Shown here piece by piece: positions 46,762 to 55,121 of a stretch of 64,000 nt of DNA. The notes under the pieces were generated by a model. The model was not told the origin of the DNA. It worked only from the letters and a program-made list of their open reading frames with translations, and did no database searches. The stretch is from Bryobacterales bacterium (lineage in GTDB: Bacteria; Acidobacteriota; Terriglobia; Bryobacterales; Bryobacteraceae), in assembly GCA_016721425.1 (NCBI GenBank), contig JADKID010000011.1:310001-374000 (forward strand). The letters run 5' to 3'. Numbering within the stretch: position 1 is the first letter of the stretch; each line of letters starts with the position of its first letter. Position numbers and translations under genes: made by a program.

Positions 46762-47946
46762 ATGCTTCGCATCCTCATTGCCACCCTTGTGATCAGTTCC
46801 GCCGCCAGGGCCGGGACGCCGTTGATTGAAAAGGAGGACATCTTCCCTCTGGACGCACAGCATAACCACGCATCGAGCATTCTGCGACTGCCGAACGGCG
46901 AGCTCTTCGCCTGCTGGTATCGCGGATCGGGCGAGCGCACGGCGGATGATGTGGTGATCATGGGCGCGCGCAAGCCGAAGGGTGCAAAAACGTGGAGCGC
47001 ACCATTTGTTCTGGCCGATCAACCCGGATTTCCGGACACCAACCCGACGCTTTTTCTGGACGGGCGCCAGCGGTTGTGGCTGATCTGGCAGACGATCATC
47101 GCCAACCAGTGGGAGAGCGCCATCACGAACTACCGCATTTCGTCGGATTACCGGAAGCCCGGCGTGCCCAGGTGGGAGCGGGCCGACGTGCTGCTGGTGA
47201 AACCGGCGAAGCTCGCCGAGCGGGCGAAGGAGTTTGCGGCGAAGTACGATACCGGGCAGCGGCCGGACTACTTCAAGCGCCTGCTGGAGAGGGCGAATGA
47301 CAAGTACTTTTCGCGCATGGGCTGGATGACGCGGGCGCACCCGCTGCAACTGCCCTCGGGGCGGATTCTGATGCCGCTCTATTCGGATGGCTACAGCTTT
47401 TCGCTGGTTGGCATCAGCGACGACAACGGGCTGACGTGGCATGGCTCGGAGCCGATCACCGGCGGCGGCAACATCCAGCCGAGCTTTGCGTTGCGGAAGG
47501 ACGGCACTCTGGTGGCGTACATGCGCGACAACGGCCCGCCGCCGAAGCGGGTGCATGTGAGTTACTCGAAAGACAACGGCGAGACGTGGACACCGGCCGA
47601 GGACACGGCGATACCGAACTCGGGCACGGGGCTGGAGGTGCTGCGGCTGCAAGACGGGCGCTGGCTGATGATCAACAACGATACGGAGAGCGGCCGCCAC
47701 TCGCTGGCGCTGACGATCTCGGACGACGAGGGCAAGACGTGGAAGTGGCGCCGCCACGTGGAACTTGACTCGCGCAAGGAGCGGCCCGGCTCGTTCCACT
47801 ACCCGTCGATTGTGCAGGCGCCGGACGGTACGATTCACGCCAGCTACAGCGTCTTTTTGAACCACGTCCCGGAGGGCCAGCCGCGCAAGACGATCCGCCA
47901 CGCGCACTTTAGCCTCGCGTGGGTGGAGGCGGGCGATCCGCAATAG
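46762..47946 (+). CDS. Secreted sialidase/neuraminidase-family (BNR repeat) protein
   Basis: 394 residues, signal peptide ending VISSAARA. Six-bladed propeller with Asp boxes SDDNGLTW, SKDNGETW and SDDEGKTW, and the sialidase-like N-terminal HNHASSILRLPNGELFACWYRGS and C-terminal SFHYPSIVQAPDGTIHASYS. Many such proteins (BNR_2) cleave glycosides other than sialic acid. The divergent AGE-family gene supports an amino-sugar pathway. Confidence 0.85.
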   Translation: MLRILIATLVISSAARAGTPLIEKEDIFPLDAQHNHASSILRLPNGELFACWYRGSGERTADDVVIMGARKPKGAKTWSAPFVLADQPGFPDTNPTLFLDGRQRLWLIWQTIIANQWESAITNYRISSDYRKPGVPRWERADVLLVKPAKLAERAKEFAAKYDTGQRPDYFKRLLERANDKYFSRMGWMTRAHPLQLPSGRILMPLYSDGYSFSLVGISDDNGLTWHGSEPITGGGNIQPSFALRKDGTLVAYMRDNGPPPKRVHVSYSKDNGETWTPAEDTAIPNSGTGLEVLRLQDGRWLMINNDTESGRHSLALTISDDEGKTWKWRRHVELDSRKERPGSFHYPSIVQAPDGTIHASYSVFLNHVPEGQPRKTIRHAHFSLAWVEAGDPQ

Positions 47947-48000
47947 GGCTTGACTCCGGCGCGGAGAGGGTTAGAGTCGGGGTAGATACGGAGCCTGACT

Positions 48001-48261
48001 ATGAACTTTTCAATGGTCGCTCTTGCTTATGCAGCGGCATTCGCCGCGGCGATTTTCTTACTCTGGCGCTTCAGCAACATCAAGTGGTACTGGCATCTGC
48101 TGGCGGTGGTGGCGGCGATCGGGCTGGGCCTGATGCCGCCGATAGAAGTATCGGTCCCGGCCGTCTACGACATGGTGATCGGGGTGGTGTTTCTGCTGCT
48201 GGTGGTGTGGGGCATCGGCGAACCGGTGTTCCGAGTATTCCACATCCACCGGCACATTTAG
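48001..48261 (+). CDS. Small membrane protein, three predicted helices
   Basis: 86 residues, almost wholly hydrophobic: helices at about 5-23, 30-48 and 57-76, ending in a His-rich tail FHIHRHI. No family recognised. Its stop overlaps the convergent oxidoreductase by four bases. Confidence 0.65.
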   Translation: MNFSMVALAYAAAFAAAIFLLWRFSNIKWYWHLLAVVAAIGLGLMPPIEVSVPAVYDMVIGVVFLLLVVWGIGEPVFRVFHIHRHI

Positions 48262-50168
48262 CTGTAACAGCGGATCTCGAAGAGGCGCGCCAGATCGCTG
48301 CCGTTGGTGGCGGTGATGTGGAGGCGCAGCCGGTCCGTGGTGACGGCGGCGAACTTGTGGCGGCGCAGGCGCTGATGGTTGGCGGACTGCGAGGCGATCT
48401 CCCTGCCGGCCGCCAGGAGCTTGTATTGGCGGACCGTTTCCGGCTGGGGGCCGCGGACAATGCCTTTCATGGTGCCATCCGATGAGCTGAGCGTGAGCTC
48501 GCGCTGGAAGCCGGTATCGAAGGTCAATTGCACCTCCGAGATGCTGACGGGCTGGTCCCATTTCAGCTCGATCCATGCGCCATCGGGCCCCATGCGGCCG
48601 GCCCACTGGTGGATCTCCTTGCCGGGAATATCGCGCACAAAGCCATCGAGGATTTTTTCCGGCGGGTTGGGGGGCTCGGCGGCGGAGGCGCTCACCTTGG
48701 CCTTCCGGGCCAGATCTCTAGGGTCCTCATTCCGGAACCCGCGCAGGCTCTGGTCGTCCCGCAGGAGTGTTTGCTGCAAAGTGGAGACGCGGTTCTTGTC
48801 CTGTGCCAGTTGACGGATGGAGACCCGCTGCTGCAGGCACTGCGCCGCGGCCGTGCCCGCTGCCTGGCCGACCACCGCACAGGTGGCCATGACGCGCGTG
48901 GAGGTGAAGGCGGCGTGGGTGGCGCTGATATTGCGGCCGGCCATCAGGAGGTTGGGGACGTTTTTGCTATAGAGTGCGCGGAGCGGCAGGTTGTACACCT
49001 CCGGCGTCTTGAGAACCGTGTTTGGGGGAATGTCCGAGCGATCAAAGCCTCCGGGCGGATGATCGTCCATCGGCCAGCCGCCCATGGCCACGGCATCGGC
49101 AAAATCGCCGCGCAGCAGATCGTGCTCGGTGACGAGGTGATCGCCTATAATCCGGCGGCTGCCGCGCTTGCCCGGCATCATGCCCACCCAATCCAGCGCC
49201 CAGGTGGCGGAGGTGGGATGGTTGCCGCTGTTCTTGATGTAGTCCCACACGCCCATTGTGATGGCCAGCAGTTCAAAGCGAATCCGCTCGTTGTCCCAGA
49301 TGGTGTTGAGGTTGCCGCCCCACTCGATCCACCAATAGCCGTACTCCCAGGAGTTGGTGCCGCGGAAGCGGAGAAGGTCCTTGGTGACCTTGCGCGCCCA
49401 TTTCGGGGGAGTGAACGGCATGGGCTTGCCATAGTCGCGCGAAGTAAAGAGGATGCTGGAGCCGAGGGTCTCCTGATCAGCCTTTTCCGGCGCCAACGAT
49501 TCGTTGAATTCGCTGCGCGCTTCACGTCCCATGCGCATCTCGGCGCCAGATTCCAGGGCGAGGCGCGAATCGCCGGTGCAATCGATAAACAGCGGCGCGC
49601 GGACGCGGTAGAGGTGCTCGCTTTTGTCGCAGCGGGCCATGACGTGGTCGATGGCTGCGCCCTTTTTCACCACGGCATAGAGAGTAGTTTCGAGCAGCAG
49701 AGTGATGTTTGGCTCGCTGACGATCTTGTCGTAGAGCAGCAGATCCCAGAGCTCCCAGCAGCGTTGGGGGTTGGCGGCTGCGTCGTCCAGCCGGAGCTCT
49801 TCCACAATGCCGCCTTCGCGCCAGCCGGGCCGGCCCTTGTGGGAGTTGGCGCCGACCACGTGCATCTTCACTTCGCTGGAGGAGTTGCCGCCCAGCCGGG
49901 AGCGATCCTGGACCAGTACAACTTTGGCGCCATGGCGGGCGGCGCTGAGGGCGGCGCACACACCGGCGAGCCCGCCGCCGGCGACCACTATGTCGCACTG
50001 GAGCTCGACGAGGGTCATATTGGGCTCGGCAGGCACGGATTTGCGCCGGTTTTGGGGCGGAGCGATCCGATCAAAATCGGGTTTCAGCGGTCCGTTCTGG
50101 TCCTGTGCCAGCACGACGACCGAGTAGCCTGCGAATGGGAGGGTAGTGAGGAGGTCTCTGCGCTTCAC
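48258..50168 (-). CDS. Secreted FAD-dependent oxidoreductase (FAD_oxidored type) with C-terminal discoidin-like domain
   Basis: 636 residues. Tat-like MKRRDLLTTLPFAG signal; Rossmann motif CDIVVAGGGLAGVCAALSAARHGAKV near 58; RSRLGGNSSSEV; PLFIDCTGDSRLA; and NLLMAGRNISATHAAFTSTRVMAT closing the FAD domain. Residues about 510-636 resemble a galactose-binding/F5-8C module (WIELKWDQPVSISEVQLTFD). This family is abundant in Planctomycetes and Acidobacteria; substrate unknown, possibly carbohydrate. GTG start overlaps the hpt stop. Confidence 0.85.
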   Translation of the reverse strand: MKRRDLLTTLPFAGYSVVVLAQDQNGPLKPDFDRIAPPQNRRKSVPAEPNMTLVELQCDIVVAGGGLAGVCAALSAARHGAKVVLVQDRSRLGGNSSSEVKMHVVGANSHKGRPGWREGGIVEELRLDDAAANPQRCWELWDLLLYDKIVSEPNITLLLETTLYAVVKKGAAIDHVMARCDKSEHLYRVRAPLFIDCTGDSRLALESGAEMRMGREARSEFNESLAPEKADQETLGSSILFTSRDYGKPMPFTPPKWARKVTKDLLRFRGTNSWEYGYWWIEWGGNLNTIWDNERIRFELLAITMGVWDYIKNSGNHPTSATWALDWVGMMPGKRGSRRIIGDHLVTEHDLLRGDFADAVAMGGWPMDDHPPGGFDRSDIPPNTVLKTPEVYNLPLRALYSKNVPNLLMAGRNISATHAAFTSTRVMATCAVVGQAAGTAAAQCLQQRVSIRQLAQDKNRVSTLQQTLLRDDQSLRGFRNEDPRDLARKAKVSASAAEPPNPPEKILDGFVRDIPGKEIHQWAGRMGPDGAWIELKWDQPVSISEVQLTFDTGFQRELTLSSSDGTMKGIVRGPQPETVRQYKLLAAGREIASQSANHQRLRRHKFAAVTTDRLRLHITATNGSDLARLFEIRCYS

Positions 50169-50686
50169 GGAACCAGGATACAGAGATCTTTGAGGTTCCG
50201 GTACTTCTGTTCGAAGTCCAGGCCGTAGCCGATGACGAATTTGTCCTCGATGGTGAAGCCGATGTAATCGCCCTTCACCTCGATGCGGCGGCGTGAGGGC
50301 TTATCGAGGAACGCGACCGTGCGGATGCTGCGCGGAGAGCGCTGTGAGAGGACGTGGAGGAGGTAGTTGAGCGTAAGGCCTGTGTCGATGATGTCTTCCA
50401 CCAACAGGATGTCCTCGTCGCTGATGGGCTTATCGAGATCTTTGGTGATCTGCACCTGGCCGGAGGTGGAGGTGCCCTCGTAACTTTTGGCGCCGATGAA
50501 TTCGATGCGGACGGGCGATGAGATGGCGCGGACGAGATCGGCGAGGAACATGAACGAGCCCTTGAGGACGCCGATGAGCACCAGTGGACGGTCACCATAA
50601 TCGGCGCTGATCTGGGCGCCCAGTTCAGTGATGCGTTTCTGGATCTCCTCTTGCGGGATCAGGACTTCGATCTGCGGAGACGACAT
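50165..50686 (-). CDS. hpt: Hypoxanthine(-guanine) phosphoribosyltransferase
   Basis: 173 residues. PRPP-binding loop ILLVEDIIDTGLTL, the PLVLIGVLKGSFMFLADL flexible region, and DFEQKYRNL at the C-terminus define HPRT. Purine salvage: hypoxanthine plus PRPP to IMP. Four bases after the peptidase-like gene and overlapping the oxidoreductase by four. Confidence 0.95.
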   Translation of the reverse strand: MSSPQIEVLIPQEEIQKRITELGAQISADYGDRPLVLIGVLKGSFMFLADLVRAISSPVRIEFIGAKSYEGTSTSGQVQITKDLDKPISDEDILLVEDIIDTGLTLNYLLHVLSQRSPRSIRTVAFLDKPSRRRIEVKGDYIGFTIEDKFVIGYGLDFEQKYRNLKDLCILVP

Positions 50687-50690
50687 TTGT

Positions 50691-51449
50691 TCAGTCTGCC
50701 ACACGGAGGCGGGTGCTGGGCGGGCCGATATGAATGTGGGGCGCGCTGGCCTTGCCGGTGATGGCGGTGCGAAACGCGTAGTAGGGAATTTGTTCCTTTT
50801 CCAGGAGCTGGCGCAGCCACACGCCCTCGGGCGTATCGGGCGAAAGCGCCACGTCGACGCGTCCCGAATGGTTGTAGCCGAGCGCGCGGTGGAACGCCGT
50901 CTCGCCGTTGGCGCTAATGGGAATGGCCTTGGCAAACTGCTTTTCGTAGGCCAGCACAATGCGCTTGAGCGCTCCCTGGCCAAACTGACCGTTGCCGTCG
51001 AAGCGTTCCTGTGCGGGCTTGACGCCGCCGCTATCGTCCTGCGGCTCGGCGACGGTTTCTGCCCTGGCCATCTCGGCCAGTTCCTTGAGGAAGCGCTGGC
51101 GGGACTCGGCCAGTTCCAGGGTCTTCTGGCGGTAGGCCAGTTCCTCATGGAAGGCGTTGATTTCATTGCGCGCCAGCACGCCGGCATCGATCAACGGCTG
51201 AATCTCTTTCATGCGGTCTTCCACGCGCTGTACGCGGCGGCGGGCAGCGTCCACCATGCGGTCCGATTGTTCCAGGCTGAGCTCATCGGGGCGCAAGGTG
51301 CCGTACAGTGTCCGCTTGAGGATGCCGTCGTCATCGATGTCGATGGGGTTCAGCAGGACGCGGTCCAGCGGCTGCTGGCGGGAGTAGAGACTCTGGCCGT
51401 GCAGACACGCGAACGTCATCCATACGCAACAAACAAAAAGCTTGCGCAC
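50691..51449 (-). CDS. Uncharacterised secreted protein with LAS-like (M15-type) metal-site pattern
   Basis: 252 residues from the GTG at 51449, giving a signal peptide (RKLFVCCVWMTFACLHGQ). Residues about 45-130 are a long charged helical/coiled-coil region (DRMVDAARRRVQRVEDRM, then ELAYRQKTLELAESRQRF). The C-terminal domain has GYNHSGRVDVAL and APHIHIG, an H...D and HxH arrangement like the zinc ligands of LAS/M15 D-Ala-D-Ala peptidases, though the H-to-D spacing is shorter. A cell-wall role is conjecture. Confidence 0.6.
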   Translation of the reverse strand: MRKLFVCCVWMTFACLHGQSLYSRQQPLDRVLLNPIDIDDDGILKRTLYGTLRPDELSLEQSDRMVDAARRRVQRVEDRMKEIQPLIDAGVLARNEINAFHEELAYRQKTLELAESRQRFLKELAEMARAETVAEPQDDSGGVKPAQERFDGNGQFGQGALKRIVLAYEKQFAKAIPISANGETAFHRALGYNHSGRVDVALSPDTPEGVWLRQLLEKEQIPYYAFRTAITGKASAPHIHIGPPSTRLRVAD

Positions 51450-51498
51450 TGTCCTTATTGTAGTACGATGCCCATAAGGAGAAGTTCCACTCGAACTC

Positions 51499-51897
51499 TT
51501 GCGTAAACAACCAATCAGCGGGGCAGCACCCACACTAGAAGCCACGGTTTCCCCCACGTGGCAGATCGCGGCACGGGCAGCCGATTCGAAAAAAGCGACT
51601 GATGTCCGTATCCTGGACCTCCGCGAGGTCACCACCTTTGCCGATCACTTTGTCATCTGCACCGGATCGAGCTCGCGGCAGACTCGTGCCATCTGGGACG
51701 AAATCGTCCTCCAGATCAAGCAGCAGGCCGGCGAGCGGGCGATCAATGTCGAAGGCTATGACAACGGCGAGTGGGTTCTCGGAGATTTCGGGGATCTCGT
51801 GATTCACGTCTTCACGGATGAGAAGCGGGAGTACTACCAGTTGGAACGGCTGTGGCGCGACGCCAAGGATGTCCCGCTGCCGGACCTCGCCGCGTAG
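51499..51897 (+). CDS. rsfS: Ribosomal silencing factor RsfS (Iojap family)
   Basis: 132 residues. DVRILDLREVTTFADHFVIC, GSSSRQTRAIWDEI, VEGYDNGEWVLGDFGDLVIH and FYQLERLW-like ending YYQLERLWRDA define the family. It binds L14 and blocks subunit joining in starvation. The start is uncertain: TTG at 51499 is used, with GGAG 17 bases upstream; a later start would remove about 15-20 atypical residues. Confidence 0.88.
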   Translation: MRKQPISGAAPTLEATVSPTWQIAARAADSKKATDVRILDLREVTTFADHFVICTGSSSRQTRAIWDEIVLQIKQQAGERAINVEGYDNGEWVLGDFGDLVIHVFTDEKREYYQLERLWRDAKDVPLPDLAA

Positions 51898-51899
51898 CG

Positions 51900-51935
51900 C
51901 GCTGACGGCGTGACAGCGAGCCGTGAGCGTCAGCG
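51900..51935. terminator. Hairpin between convergent rsfS and pncA
   Basis: CGCTGACG (51900-51907) and CGTCAGCG (51928-51935) are perfect inverted repeats around a 20-base G+C-rich loop that can fold further. The right arm includes the pncA stop. Likely bidirectional terminator. Confidence 0.45.
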
Positions 51936-52460
51936 AGCGGTGGCCTGGGCCACCGTGGTGAGCACACCGCCCGCGGCGGTGAACTCGCCAAACACTCGGG
52001 CGGCTTCGCCCGCGTGGAGTTCCTTCACCGCGTCGGTCACGATCTCCACGCGCCGTCCGGTCTTCAACAGGCCGAAGGCCGCGAGCCGGACGCAGATCTC
52101 CGTGACGACACCGTAAACGACGCAGCGCTCCGCGCCTAAGTCTGCGAGCAACCCCGCCAGTTCCGGCGCCTCAAAGCAATCCAGCGTCGTCTTGTTTAAA
52201 ACAATCTGGCCCACCATCGTCTCGTCCGGCTTGCGCTGGCCGAGCGTGCCGCCAATGCAGTGGGGCGGCCAGACCTGAAACTCGGGGTCGCTTTCGGCGT
52301 GGCAGTCGGCGGTGGAAATCAGCGGGATCCCATTCGCCTTGGCCCACCGATTCAGAGCCGCCACGGAGGGCACGATGCTCTCGGCCCCTGGGACGTAGAG
52401 CGCTCCGCTGGGGCGCAGAAAATCCACCTGCGTATCGACATCGAAGAAGAGAGTGTTCAT
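51930..52460 (-). CDS. pncA: Nicotinamidase (isochorismatase family)
   Basis: 176 residues from the ATG overlapping the pncB stop. Catalytic Asp in FDVDTQVDFL, Lys in VLNKTTLDCF, Cys in GVVTEICV; metal site in TADCHAESDPEF and the VWPPHC segment specific to nicotinamidases. Converts nicotinamide to nicotinate, the substrate of the adjacent pncB product. Confidence 0.88.
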   Translation of the reverse strand: MNTLFFDVDTQVDFLRPSGALYVPGAESIVPSVAALNRWAKANGIPLISTADCHAESDPEFQVWPPHCIGGTLGQRKPDETMVGQIVLNKTTLDCFEAPELAGLLADLGAERCVVYGVVTEICVRLAAFGLLKTGRRVEIVTDAVKELHAGEAARVFGEFTAAGGVLTTVAQATAR

Positions 52461-53773
52461 GAGCGGCCTCCCAGGACAGCCTCCCTCAGTTGGATGAGCT
52501 CCACGCTTTGTTTGATGCGCCACGGCTCTGGGACGACCTCCAGCCCGCGGACTTCATCGGGCAACGCCGCCAGGCAGCGCCGTGCGTATTCGCGGGACTC
52601 CACGATTGTCGGCTGCGGGCCGATGGGCTCGCCGTGCAGCACCACGGGCCGCAGCAGAGCCTCGCACCCCATCCGGCATTCGCCGGCGAGGCCCAGAACA
52701 TCGTGATCCGCGTAACGGAAAATCTGCTTGGCGCCAGGCAGCGTGGATTTCTCCGCGGACGCCTTGGCGGTGGCGCGTTTCTCCGCGCCGGACGCGATCT
52801 CCACCAGTTTGTAGACCGCTCCGTGGCTGGGTGCGTCGGCCGACGTGGCCAACTCGGTACCGGCGCCGAAGGCATCGATGGGAGCGCCGGCGGCCAGCAG
52901 ATCCGCAATCTTGTACTCGTTCAGATCGCCGGTGGCCATGATCTTTGCCTCCGGGAAGCCGGCGGAATCGAGAATGGCGCGCACCGCTTTGGAGAGCGCG
53001 GCCAGATCGCCGGAATCGAGGCGCACGCCCCAGAACGGCTTGCCCAATTGGGTGGCGCGGCGCGCGCCTTCCAGTGTGTCGTAGGTGTCGATCAGAAATG
53101 TCGTTGCCGGGCCGAGGAGCTCGTACAACCGGGCGAACGCCTCGGTCTCGGATGCAAAGCTTTGCACCCAGGAGTGGGCGGCTGTTCCGAAGACCGGAAT
53201 GCCGTACTTCATGCCCGAGAGGGTGTTGGAGGTGCCCGTGCAGCCCCCCACGAAGGCCGCCCTGCCCGCGAGGACGCCCGCCTCTGGTCCATGCGCCCGG
53301 CGGGTGCCGAACTCCACCACGGCCCTCCCAGCGGCCGATTCCACCATGCGCGCCGCCTTGGTGGCGATGAGCGACTGGAAGCCGACCATGGCCAGGAGAT
53401 ACGTTTCGGGGATCTGCGCCTCCAGCAAAGGCGCACGCACGGTAAGGATGGGCTCGCCCGCGAAGACCGGCGTACCCTCGGGCACGGCGAAGACATCGCC
53501 TGTGAACCGGAATTCGCTCAGCATCTGGAAAAAGCCTTCGCCCGCGCTGCGGAATTGCGGCAGCTTGCGGAGGTAGGCGAGTTCCTCCTCAGTGAACCGC
53601 AGGTTCAGCAGGTACTCCACCGCCTGGGCCAGCCCGGCGGCGACGAGGAAATTGCGGTGCGGCGGCAGCCGGCGCACAAAGAGCTCAAACGTTGCCACCT
53701 CGGTGGCCTTGCCGGACTGCCAATAGCCGGCGGCCATGGTGAGCTGATAGAGATCGGTAAGAATCGCGTTCAT
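52457..53773 (-). CDS. pncB: Nicotinate phosphoribosyltransferase
   Basis: 438 residues. LTDLYQLTMAAGYWQSG start, VVEFGTRRAHGPEAG, CTGTSNTLSGMKYGIPVFGTAAHSW, and GVRLDSGDLAALSK are the family motifs. Forms nicotinate mononucleotide from nicotinate and PRPP. Coupled to pncA; five bases after the DUF4340 gene, so NAD salvage is co-transcribed with Gld-like transporter genes. Confidence 0.94.
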   Translation of the reverse strand: MNAILTDLYQLTMAAGYWQSGKATEVATFELFVRRLPPHRNFLVAAGLAQAVEYLLNLRFTEEELAYLRKLPQFRSAGEGFFQMLSEFRFTGDVFAVPEGTPVFAGEPILTVRAPLLEAQIPETYLLAMVGFQSLIATKAARMVESAAGRAVVEFGTRRAHGPEAGVLAGRAAFVGGCTGTSNTLSGMKYGIPVFGTAAHSWVQSFASETEAFARLYELLGPATTFLIDTYDTLEGARRATQLGKPFWGVRLDSGDLAALSKAVRAILDSAGFPEAKIMATGDLNEYKIADLLAAGAPIDAFGAGTELATSADAPSHGAVYKLVEIASGAEKRATAKASAEKSTLPGAKQIFRYADHDVLGLAGECRMGCEALLRPVVLHGEPIGPQPTIVESREYARRCLAALPDEVRGLEVVPEPWRIKQSVELIQLREAVLGGRS

Positions 53774-53778
53774 CGCAA

Positions 53779-55113
53779 CTACTTCTTTGCAGGCGCGGCC
53801 GCCTGCTGTTCTTTAACGCTGCCGGCCGCTGCGATGAGTTCGTCCACGGTTTTCCCTTCCAATTCGTACAATCCTGGCTCGCCCTCGCGCCGCGCGATAT
53901 AGTTGGCGCCCACCTTGGCCAGCCCGACCTTTTCAATCAGCTTGCCCTCTTTGGAGGTGACGGTCAGCTCCACCGTGGGTGTCGTGAAACCGGCATCGAC
54001 GAACTTCGCCGCGGAGAGCTCGCGCAGTCGGTCAATGAGGGATTGCACACCGACGGAATCCATCGGTTTGGCGCCGGCCAGCCAGCGGTCGCCCGCCTTG
54101 TTGAGCGCCAACTGCCGCGAGCCATCGCGGTATTCCACCTTGCCCGGATCGCTGAAGCCAAAATCGAAGATCTTCTTGTTGCGCAGATCCTCGGCCGGCT
54201 TTTCGAAGTTCTTGGCCATGTCGTCCAGCAGCATGTGGAAGCCTGTGACGACGGAAGACCTGGCGTAGTACTTGCCTTCCTTGTTCTTGCGCACTTCCAA
54301 TTTCTGGGTGCCGGCAGCATCGGTGAGCGCGACGCTGGCCAGCGGCGCGGCCGTGGCGAACTGTTTGGCCAGATCGGCCATCTGATCCGAGGTGAGCAGC
54401 GGGTCCAGCTTCACTTCCTTCAGTTTTCGGAGCAGTTCTTCCACCTGCCAGCCATCGGCCCGCATGGGCTTTGGCTTGACGATGGCCCAATCGCCGCCGG
54501 CCGTTTTGGAGATCTCGATGGTGGAGCCCTTGGCCGTCCACTCCACGCGCGCCAATTTCTCGCCGTCAAAAGTGAGTAGACGCTTATCGCGCAGGTCCAC
54601 ACCAAACTTGTCGAGCCCGGCGCGGGTTGTGGAGCTGACGGTGAAGACGCGCGGATCGCCGTCCGCCTTCGCGTAGCTGCCGCCGCCCACTGGCGCCTCG
54701 TCGCCGAACGCGAGGGTGCGGCTCTTGCCGTCCTTGAGCGTGACGATGATCTGCGTGGCCGGTTTGGCGAGCCCGAACGCGGCTAGATCCGCCGGCTTTT
54801 CTTCGATGACCTTTTCCGAGCCCACGGAGCTCAACGCGCTGAGCATCGTAGTCACCGCGTCGTGGTCCGCCGAGAAGACCGGCTCGACGAGCTTCCACGG
54901 CCCGGAGGGCTCGCGCTCCAAGCGCACCGGTTCACCCGCCGCGCGTTGGATCTCCACCTTCACGATCTCACTTTCGGTGAGAGTCAGGATTCTGGGCGGA
55001 GCGTCCTTGGCAGGCTGCCCTTCCTTTTCCCGGACGTCGCGGTTGGACCACCAGACGCCGGCGCCCAGCAGCGCGAAAAGCGCGGTCGCAATCAACAAAG
55101 CTTTCGGTTTCAC
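53779..55113 (-). CDS. DUF4340 domain protein
   Basis: 444 residues from the GTG at 55113. One N-terminal membrane anchor (ALLIATALFALLGAGVWW), then three repeats of a DUF4340-type module with L-KDGKSRTLAFGDEAPVGGG, W-I-KP-PMRADGWQVEELL and L-R-L-A-KFVD patterns. This family usually follows GldG-like genes; it is predicted to work with the ABC complex in the periplasm. Eight bases after the GldG-like gene. Confidence 0.85.
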   Translation of the reverse strand: MKPKALLIATALFALLGAGVWWSNRDVREKEGQPAKDAPPRILTLTESEIVKVEIQRAAGEPVRLEREPSGPWKLVEPVFSADHDAVTTMLSALSSVGSEKVIEEKPADLAAFGLAKPATQIIVTLKDGKSRTLAFGDEAPVGGGSYAKADGDPRVFTVSSTTRAGLDKFGVDLRDKRLLTFDGEKLARVEWTAKGSTIEISKTAGGDWAIVKPKPMRADGWQVEELLRKLKEVKLDPLLTSDQMADLAKQFATAAPLASVALTDAAGTQKLEVRKNKEGKYYARSSVVTGFHMLLDDMAKNFEKPAEDLRNKKIFDFGFSDPGKVEYRDGSRQLALNKAGDRWLAGAKPMDSVGVQSLIDRLRELSAAKFVDAGFTTPTVELTVTSKEGKLIEKVGLAKVGANYIARREGEPGLYELEGKTVDELIAAAGSVKEQQAAAPAKK

Positions 55114-55121
55114 GGCTTGCC

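Noticed and set aside
46675..47943. N-terminal extension of the AGE-family gene over the sialidase
   Set aside because: The frame stays open by chance antisense to the sialidase; the ATG at 46674 has a ribosome site and family-like beginning.
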